Below are positions 56,948 through 64,000 of a stretch of DNA of 64,000 nucleotides, piece by piece. The position numbers and the translations under genes are program-made. Numbering within the stretch: position 1 is the first letter of the stretch; the number at the start of each line of letters is the position of its first letter. The stretch is from contig NC_085861.1 of the NCBI RefSeq assembly GCF_034702125.1, forward strand, positions 54,132,740 through 54,196,739. Reading direction: 5' to 3'. A model generated the notes under the pieces. That model made no database searches. It saw only the letters and a list, made by a program, of their open reading frames with translations, and had not been told where the DNA came from. Origin of the DNA: Engraulis encrasicolus. Lineage: Eukaryota; Chordata; Actinopteri; Clupeiformes; Engraulidae.

Positions 56948-57783
56948 GTTGATACTAACAATGTCTGGTAATTTGTAATGTAGGCTACTTGATCTAGGCC
57001 TCTTTGAAATCACATACTTTTCCAAATCCAAGCTTTTGAGATTCACACTTTGAGACAAGCGCAATCGTGTGTCAACCCAACCCCCCCCCCCCCCCTTCCT
57101 GTAGCGGTCATGATATAATATTGCCAATGTTATTTATTTCATACCCGTACGGCATCATATCAATCACACACTGTACAGAATGCAGGGCTACGGCTACTGC
57201 GGGCTACTGAATGGACTTGGCTGACGTTCTTTTGAACATGTTACTGAAAATACACACTTTCCCCCATTATATTTCATTTTCTGATGCCCTGTTGCATGAA
57301 AATACGATGGATAATTGTTGAAGTGGTAGAACTATCACAGGAATTCCATTATTTTGAATAAAAATTAACCTGAGATATACACTTAAAAAAAAGTAATGTT
57401 AAAATTCTTCAAATTAATTGTACTTTAATGAGAACAAATATATTGGGGACAGTATTTCATAGAAAGAAAGTTGGGGAAAGTAATTTAATTCTATAATATT
57501 TCTAGCCCAGTAAATTAGCCCCACCTACCAGCGGTCGGTTTGTGATGAAGGCAGAACCCTGAAATATCTACACTGCTCTCAATTCTTTTTTTTTTTTTTT
57601 AACATCCTTGTGTTTGATCTTACTGTCTTTTTCAGCATGTGAATCTCCTGTCATCCTTGAACTGTTGTATTTGGGTCAATGCGCGTGCTTATTTGTCTAC
57701 ACATCTAGAGCGCAACAATATCCTCGCTTCCTTGTGTTTTTCCATGAAAGCCAATACCCAACTCCGAGCACTGTTTGTTTTAG
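56948..57783. other. Aquaporin pseudogene intron 2, last part
   Basis: A C-run lies at 57080-57095 and a T-run at 57586-57600. The text just before exon 3 ends TGTTTGTTTTAG, a fair acceptor. Confidence 0.6.
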
Positions 57784-57864
57784 ATGTTCTACTCTGGAGC
57801 GGGAATGAACCCTGTCAGGTCCTTTGCTCCTGATATGTTCATGAGGATCAAAAGGGTTGTTTGG
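57784..57864 (+). pseudogene. mip: Aquaporin-0 (mip) pseudogene, exon 3
   Basis: After TTTGTTTTAG comes an 81-base exon, the standard length, reading MFYSGAGMNPVRSFAPDMFM and ending RVVW. GAGMNPxRSFAP is the second half-helix of aquaporins, but its NPA motif is changed to NPV. The next bases are AGGG rather than a GT donor. Confidence 0.88.
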
Positions 57865-58015
57865 AGGGCTACGGCATTAGTCTTAGGTTGGTAGTCCGAA
57901 GGTGCTCTTTGGTAGAAAATTTAAAGCACGTAAGTTGAAGTGACCAAGCCACTCTTCCAAAATAGTTAAAATAGCTTTAGTGAAATGGCTAAATCATCAT
58001 AGAAAAGTTAAAAAC

Positions 58016-58051
58016 GGCAACATGTTTCGGCCAACGTGTGGCCTTCATCAG
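58016..58051 (-). ncRNA. Hammerhead-like core, minus strand
   Basis: Minus strand: CTGATGA, stem II GGCC-ACACGTT-GGCC, then GAAACATGTTGCC. The conserved core is intact, but the expected GUC is replaced by GCC or shifted. Confidence 0.5.
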
Positions 58052-58469
58052 GGCACGGTAAATTCAATGTTCTGTGGAACTTGGAACTTGTTCTATGGAA
58101 AAAATATATAGAAATTATGCATCAAAAACATGGTTATACTCTCCCATTGTTTGTAAACTGCTTTTAGGTCAGATATAATAGATGTATGTGGTTCTCACTG
58201 TTGTATTGGGCACTGTTCGTCTCAGGAAGTATTCAGTTCAATTAGTTATTACATTATGTATATTAGTGTTTTGCAGAATGTGCCATGCGCATGTCTTGTG
58301 ATTGTTCTTTCTTCCGCCGATATCTCTGCTTATCACCCAGTGAGCAGACGGAACGTCTTCTGATTGGCTGAGCAGGTGTCCTTTATTCCCCGGTAGCAGG
58401 ACACCTATGATGTCATGCGGGCGTGCGGGCGTCCAAGTTGCTTCTTTTCTAACTTTCTGGCGAAGTGCC

Positions 58470-58590
58470 GTTACTAGTTCTATCGCATCTGGTTGTCTAG
58501 TCAAGACCGCGTTATTAGTTCTATTGCATCTGGTTGTCTAGTCAAGACCCCGTTACTAATTCTATCGCATCTGGTTGTCAAGTCACCCCA
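58470..58590 (+). repeat. 41-bp tandem repeat, three units
   Basis: GTTACTAGTTCTATCGCATC and variants start at 58470, 58511 and 58552. Each continues TGGTTGTC-AGTCA. Confidence 0.9.
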
Positions 58591-58756
58591 ACATTCTGCG
58601 CGCGTCCTTACATGCCTCCGATAGAGGCACGTCTCACTAGATTAGGAAATGGTGCCCATAGCAACGTACCAAGCGCAGTGGTGGATCTACTTTCTCACGA
58701 AGCCTTAGATCAACATATTAATAAATTAATACTTAAATGCTGGTAACCGGGTGATA

Positions 58757-58908
58757 AGCGGAATAGCGGCCTTCGAGGTGTCCCGATATCAAGGGAAAAT
58801 GGACTTGGTGAAGCGAACAGCCCTTTGGCTGCGCCGTCGGGCTGTTTAGAACGCTCTGCCTCGTCCATTATTTCCCTTGATATCGGGACACCTCATCGGC
58901 CGCTATTC
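58757..58908. mobile_element. Hairpin MITE
   Basis: The left arm GCGGAATAGCGGCC then GAGGTGTCCCGATATCAAGG is the inverse of the right arm CCTTGATATCGGGACACCTC then GGCCGCTATTCC, with a loop of about 50 bp. The target duplication was not resolved. Confidence 0.75.
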
Positions 58909-58962
58909 CATACAGCTCACACATATCTATAATATCGTCTCTGTTCTTCCCTTCTCCTGCAG

Positions 58963-59147
58963 GTGCACTGGGTGGGTCCCAAGATCGTGGGAAGAGCATG
59001 AAGCCGTACATGACGGCACAACCGAACGCACGGTCTGGCTTACAGGCTAGCCACCCTGAAAGGCATCCGGCCCCCGGAGGTGAACTAGCAGGACGCCCAC
59101 AAGGAGCCCATCAAACTCAAGACCTAGGCCTTATTATAAGCTTGCCG
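58963..59147 (+). pseudogene. mip: Aquaporin-0 (mip) pseudogene, exon 4
   Basis: After TTCTCCTGCAG the exon reads VHWVGPKIVGRA and later RLATLKGIRPPEVN and KEPIKLKT, the sixth helix start and cytoplasmic tail of aquaporin-0. In the same frame there are stops at 58999-59001 (TGA), 59011-59013 (TGA), 59086-59088 (TAG) and 59125-59127 (TAG where Gln is expected in KTQAL). The middle is about three codons shorter than normal. This copy cannot make a channel. Confidence 0.88.
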
Positions 59148-60072
<925 letters not shown>

Positions 60073-60640
60073 ACGTACAACACAAGGTATGTTATAAAAA
60101 AATGTCAAAGGTTTCTATTGATTAAAAGCATAGTCAAAACCAAACCCCAACACGTTACAAAATAAAGACCTGGCCAGGGTCACAACAGAAAATCCCCCGT
60201 TCAAAATCCCTTAAGATGCATAAATAATTTCTAAATGTAGCTTAAACCCAAAGTATAAATTAACAAAAATATGTCCATGAAACGTGTTGAATATCAGAGG
60301 CGACCGTTCGTTTTTGCTGCAACCTGTCCCTCGGAAAAACTTGTAATGTCCTTTGTGCAACCGCTTTCCCAACTGAAAAGGAATGTTTGTTGATTGGTTG
60401 TAAGGCAGGAGGAGGGGATGGGTGGGACGGGTTTTATGGGGGGGACAGTACTCAGAATCTACACTCATGACAGGGGGTGAGGTACAACGGTAGACTTTGA
60501 CATGAGTTATATTTTTTATTTTCATTTCATCTGATTACTGCAATGATCTCAACAATTCTTTTTTCCTTTTTCTTTGTTTTCTACAATGCAGGATGTTGAT
60601 GTATAAATACTATAGATAAGCAGGGTTTTATTCATTGTGT
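60073..60640. other. Non-coding DNA between GT arrays
   Basis: It contains the second copy (60513-60591) of the 80-bp segment at 59556-59640. No gene was recognised. Confidence 0.6.
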
Positions 60641-60960
60641 GGGTGTGGATGATGCGGGTGTGTGTGGGTGGTTTGTGGGTGTGTGTGTGGGTGATTTGCA
60701 GTGTGTGTGTGTGTGTATGATTTGCAGTGTGTGTGTGAATGACTTGCTATGTGTGTGTGTGTGGAGGGGGGGTGACTTGCAGTGTGTGTGTGTTTCAGGA
60801 TTACTTGCTGTGTGTGTCTGTGGGCCAGTGCAAGTGGTTTGTGTGAGAGTGGTTTGGAAGGATGAAAGTGTGTGTATAGCGTGTGTGTGTTTGTCATTGC
60901 TTGTGTGTGCGTGTGTGCCTGCATGTCTGTGTAACTGAATGTTCGTGTGTGTCTGTGTGT
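60641..60960 (+). repeat. Degenerate GT-rich repeat
   Basis: Repeated GTGTGTGTGT-GATTTGCAGT/GACTTGC units of 30-50 bp. Frames through it are low-complexity. Confidence 0.9.
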
Positions 60961-61214
60961 AACTGCAGCCTTTTGTTTTGGGTTGGTACCATGCAGATGT
61001 TAATTTATTTTTATTATATTTGTTACTTCCTCAAGCTGTATTTGCTATGACTTTCAGTTGACTTTCAATTTGTATACAACTCATCGGATCTGCGTTTCTG
61101 TAGAACAAAAAAAAATTAACGAATGAATAAAAACATGACCATTACACAAAGTTGCCTCCGGGGTCTCTTTTCTTAGAGGAGAAATTTGGTGCAAAATGGC
61201 TTAAATAATGTTAA

Positions 61215-61530
61215 AGGTACACTGTGCAGGAAATGGTCTGCAACTATGCTGATCATTGAAACCGGGTTGCCTATTGCCAAATTTGATCTTTTGTGAAAGT
61301 TTACTAAGTAATAAACTTAATTTTAAGTATGGCCCAAGCACAGTCATTTTTGCAGCTAAAAATGCCTATTTCTTGAAAAGATCCCCCTTTTCATGTATGA
61401 AAAGTGCAATTTTCCCAGTCATAATGAATGCTTAGAATTTGATGGTGGTGGTAAGTATTCATGGAAAAGGTAACATTAGTGAATTAGTAGCATGGATTCT
61501 GGAAATAAACAACTAAAAATCTGTGTCACT
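61215..61530 (+). mobile_element. TTAA-flanked MITE (316 bp)
   Basis: TTAA lies at 61211-61214 and 61531-61534. The left end is AGGTACACTGTGCAGG and the right end CTGTGTCACT. A truncated relative lies at about 2937-3085. It is non-coding. Confidence 0.65.
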
Positions 61531-61739
61531 TTAAAGCATGATGCTCATCACTAACTTTTTACACATACCTCACCTCCATACATCCCCTGCATTCAAAAAT
61601 CCAGCACAAATTAGCAAATGTTAACATTTCTCTATTGCTGCGAGTCTGTCAGCACCAGTCATCGTTATAAATCTCTATTTTCCACCCATTTACGAGGCTC
61701 AAATTTACTCAATACTTCATTCTGTAGAGTTGTGGGGTT

Positions 61740-62120
61740 GTTGACGTGTAAAACGAGGCATCGAGAACTTTGATGGCGCACAAAATGACTACTCTTTTAC
61801 ATAATACGTGTAGTTGGTTCACATTAGTGTTTTATCACCACCATCAGATGTCAACATCATCTTTTTGGTTTTGTTTCCTAGCTTGTCAACTTGTTCCATA
61901 TATGAATGAATTGCGCTGGTTAATGAAACAGAAGACATATTAGTATTCATTGTTATCCAAAATTATACTGTAGTCTCCACTGAGGCGCATTTGGAAGCTT
62001 TTTTTGTCAACACTGTCGGGGAAAAATCCAGTGGTGACATCTGGAAAAAAACGGCTTCGGTGTTTTTTGGTCACCTCCAGTTTTAAGTGTTTTTTACATG
62101 TTTTAAGATTATGCTAACAA
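61740..62120 (-). mobile_element. Fragment of the CACTA-like family, reverse copy
   Basis: The reverse strand aligns with 19801-20090: shared CAGATGTCACCACTG, CTCAGTGGAG, TGTTTCATTAACCAGC, TATGGAACAAG and a GGTGGTGA motif. Its terminal CACTGATTC repeats were not found, so the limits are approximate. Confidence 0.65.
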
Positions 62121-63418
62121 TATGTATCTACATATTTGTTTAATTATTAAACTAATTCTTCACTTTAGTACAAAAAAACACTTTTTTTATTCTAATGGTG
62201 GTCACTTTTGTCTGTGTTGACAAGTAATGACTTATTTTATGTTTGCTTTAGATCATGTCAAGCATATGTGGTGGTAAAAAGTGGATTATCGAGGATTCCA
62301 CATCATTGTCAATATCCTTCTGTACTGAAAGCAGAACATGATCCTTTTTATGGGGTTTTAACATGCATACTGACTTTTGATAGGAACATTTTGAGACATT
62401 AATGGCTATAAGTTAACAGCTATATAAGTTGTGTGCTGGCTACTGTTCATTGTGTCTAAGTGCAATTTCTTCGAGGTATACTTAGAAGTGAGTACACCAC
62501 TCAAATTTCTGGATATTTCTGTGACATACTGTGCATATACATAAAAGCATGGTTTCTGAAAATATCCACTATTCAAAGAGATGGTGACAAGATGGTGTCT
62601 CTTTGCCGTGTCCAAAGGTAGACTATGTTTCTAAGGTAAAATATGTTTCGTTTTGTATGTTCACTTCAGGAACTGTTCCATTTGTTCCAGACATGACGTC
62701 TGTCTTTTTGTGCACTTCAAACACTGACAGGTAAAATGTTCTGGAATGTATTCCTGGGTGTAATTAATGATATTGATTTCAATGAAAGGATTGATATTTG
62801 TAAAAGACAAAGACACTTGTATTGTTTACATGTTGTGTGATTGGGGTAAAAAAAAACTAGAAAAAAAGAGTATCTCTCCCCCTCTCTGCACATAATCAAT
62901 GATCTGTTTTGCATTCAAATTGGAATCAATATGTTTAACACACATGCAATACATTATGCTAACAAGTGACCTTTAATCAACTTAAGAGTGTCTTTGACAA
63001 ATGGTAGGCCTACAACACCAACCAGGTTCAATAAATACTCTATGTGAGTGTTTACTGTTGGTAGATTTCTCCCAAAATAATGAAGTGACTTAAACAAAAT
63101 TTAATAATTAAAGCGTTATTCAAATTTAACACACTCTACAAAAACACAAAAACCCTTTAATTGAATGAAAGGATCATTTCTAAAATTGTCCAAGTGGAAA
63201 ACTTGTTTTGTTTCCGACATGAAAAACACACTCTCTTGGTAAGTGATTTTGGCAATTCAATAAATAACATAAATTATGCATGGCGAACGGGTTTAGTGGT
63301 GTATAAGGCTGACTAATTGATACATTACAGTAATCCTGTATTTAGGGGATTAATGAGGGGAAAGCCATGAGACGAGGGATTTAGCTCTGAACCCCGTTTT
63401 CGGTTCTGAAGCGTGCAA
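62121..63418. other. AT-rich DNA, nothing recognised
   Basis: No gene, paired ends or long repeat seen. Part of it may belong to the CACTA-like copy before it. Confidence 0.5.
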
Positions 63419-64000
63419 AAGTGTGTGTGTGTATGTGTGTGTGTGTTTGTCTGTGTGTGTGTGTGTTCTCTCACCAATTCTTTTCTCTTTTTTGTTATGA
63501 AGCGTGCAAAAGCACTCAACACCCAGCGGACTTTGTTTCACAGAGATTTACGGTACTGCACTGCAATCAGACTGTGCATTGTTTATTTTTGGGAATTATT
63601 TCTACAAGTACCTGATGGGGAAGAGAGAGGGATACAGAGAGGGGGTATGTCCCCTGTCTCCCAAATGACATTGCTGGGACTGCTGGCTGTGTCAATGGAT
63701 TTCAGTGTGTGTGTGTGTGTGTGTGTGCGTGCGTGTGTGCGTGCGTGCGTGCGTGCGTGCGTGCGTGTGTGTGTGTAAGAGTTGAAGGCATTGATTTACA
63801 GTAAATTGTTCATTTGGTTGAACAGTTATGGGTGATGTGATGTTTGCGGCATTGGACAAAAAGTAATGGTGTCTAGGTGCATATTGGGTCAATGGTTGGG
63901 AACCAGAGGTAGTGCGGGTGGAAAACATATGGATTTAGAAGTGTGTGTGTGTCTGTGTGTGTGTGTGCCTGTGCGTGAGCGTGCCTGTGCGTGAGCTACC
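63419..64000. repeat. Several GT/GC microsatellites in AT-rich DNA
   Basis: GT-rich runs lie at 63419-63467, 63703-63776 (with GCGT units) and 63940-64000. The sequence between (63470-63700 and 63780-63938) has no recognised gene. Confidence 0.9.

Larger units (their letters stand above)
57865..58962. other. Aquaporin pseudogene intron 3
   Basis: Contains a hammerhead-like core (58016-58051), a 41-bp tandem repeat (58470-58590) and a hairpin MITE (58757-58908). A 15-bp inverted pair (GCTTATCACCCAG at 58329 and CCGGGTGATAAGC at 58747) may bound one insertion holding these. Confidence 0.5.

Noticed and set aside
17705..58051. A Penelope reverse transcriptase or GIY-YIG gene to go with the hammerhead loci
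   Set aside because: I looked for these near each hammerhead-like core and found none; only short terminal fragments are present.
58470..58590. CRISPR-like array
   Set aside because: The three 41-bp units have no unique spacers, and the genome is animal; this is a tandem repeat.

Overview
This is a 64 kb piece of animal genomic DNA, almost certainly from a teleost fish. It has no bacterial operons. Host coding sequence appears only as short spliced exons, and most of the rest is DNA transposons of families common in fish (Tc1, hAT, PIF/Harbinger, TTAA-type and CACTA-like), Penelope-like fragments and long (GT)n microsatellites. A clupeiform fish is possible, because the octamer TAGGCCTA is very frequent, but that is only a guess. 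There is one 100-base assembly gap (3901-4000).

Host genes. (1) A plus-strand gene is represented by three exons at 6038-6132, 7994-8103 and 21866-22156. Their splice sites and phases agree, and they are followed by a stop and a poly(A) signal. The product resembles fish C14orf93-like proteins; exons upstream were not identified. Its last intron is 13.8 kb of nested transposons. (2) A dead plus-strand copy of lens aquaporin-0 (mip) is represented by exon 2 (46809-46971), exon 3 (57784-57864) and exon 4 (58963-about 59145). It carries a 2-nt deletion, lost splice donors and several stops; exon 1 was not found. (3) A minus-strand two-exon integrase-fold gene (28850-30184) of an IS3EU/Ginger-like type has one frameshift and one in-frame stop.

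Layout. 1-6 kb: hAT and Harbinger MITEs, a (GT)n block, and the gap. 6-8 kb: a Tc1-type MITE with inner insertions, between exons 1 and 2 of gene 1. 8.3-17.15 kb: a TTAA-flanked element holding an 8 kb element with 8-bp target duplications, which itself holds a nearly intact Tc1 and a hAT MITE. 17.3-21.6 kb: a second Tc1-type MITE, then a palindromic Tc1-like element split by a CACTA-like element. 22.7-28.6 kb: MITEs, tRNA-like SINE heads, and a foldback element framed by two inverted 198-bp hAT MITEs. 31.2-35.6 kb: three hAT-like elements, two of them nested. 36.65-43.63 kb: a hAT element with a BED-finger (ZBED5-like) transposase broken by several later insertions, including a perfect 223-bp palindrome. 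44.2-47 kb: two nested hAT elements in aquaporin intron 1. 50-53.6 kb: tandem repeats and a solo LTR. 54.1-57 kb: three more hAT insertions. 59-64 kb: aquaporin 3' flank, long GT arrays, a TTAA MITE and a second copy of the CACTA-like sequence.

The main discovery candidate is a set of hammerhead-ribozyme-like cores (CTGANGA, stem II, GAAAC, often followed by GTC) at six loci. Several are paired head-to-head inside foldback elements, and one pair lies in the perfect palindrome at 43260-43482. They are best explained as remnants of Penelope-like retroelements. The inverted paired arrangement is the part worth following up.
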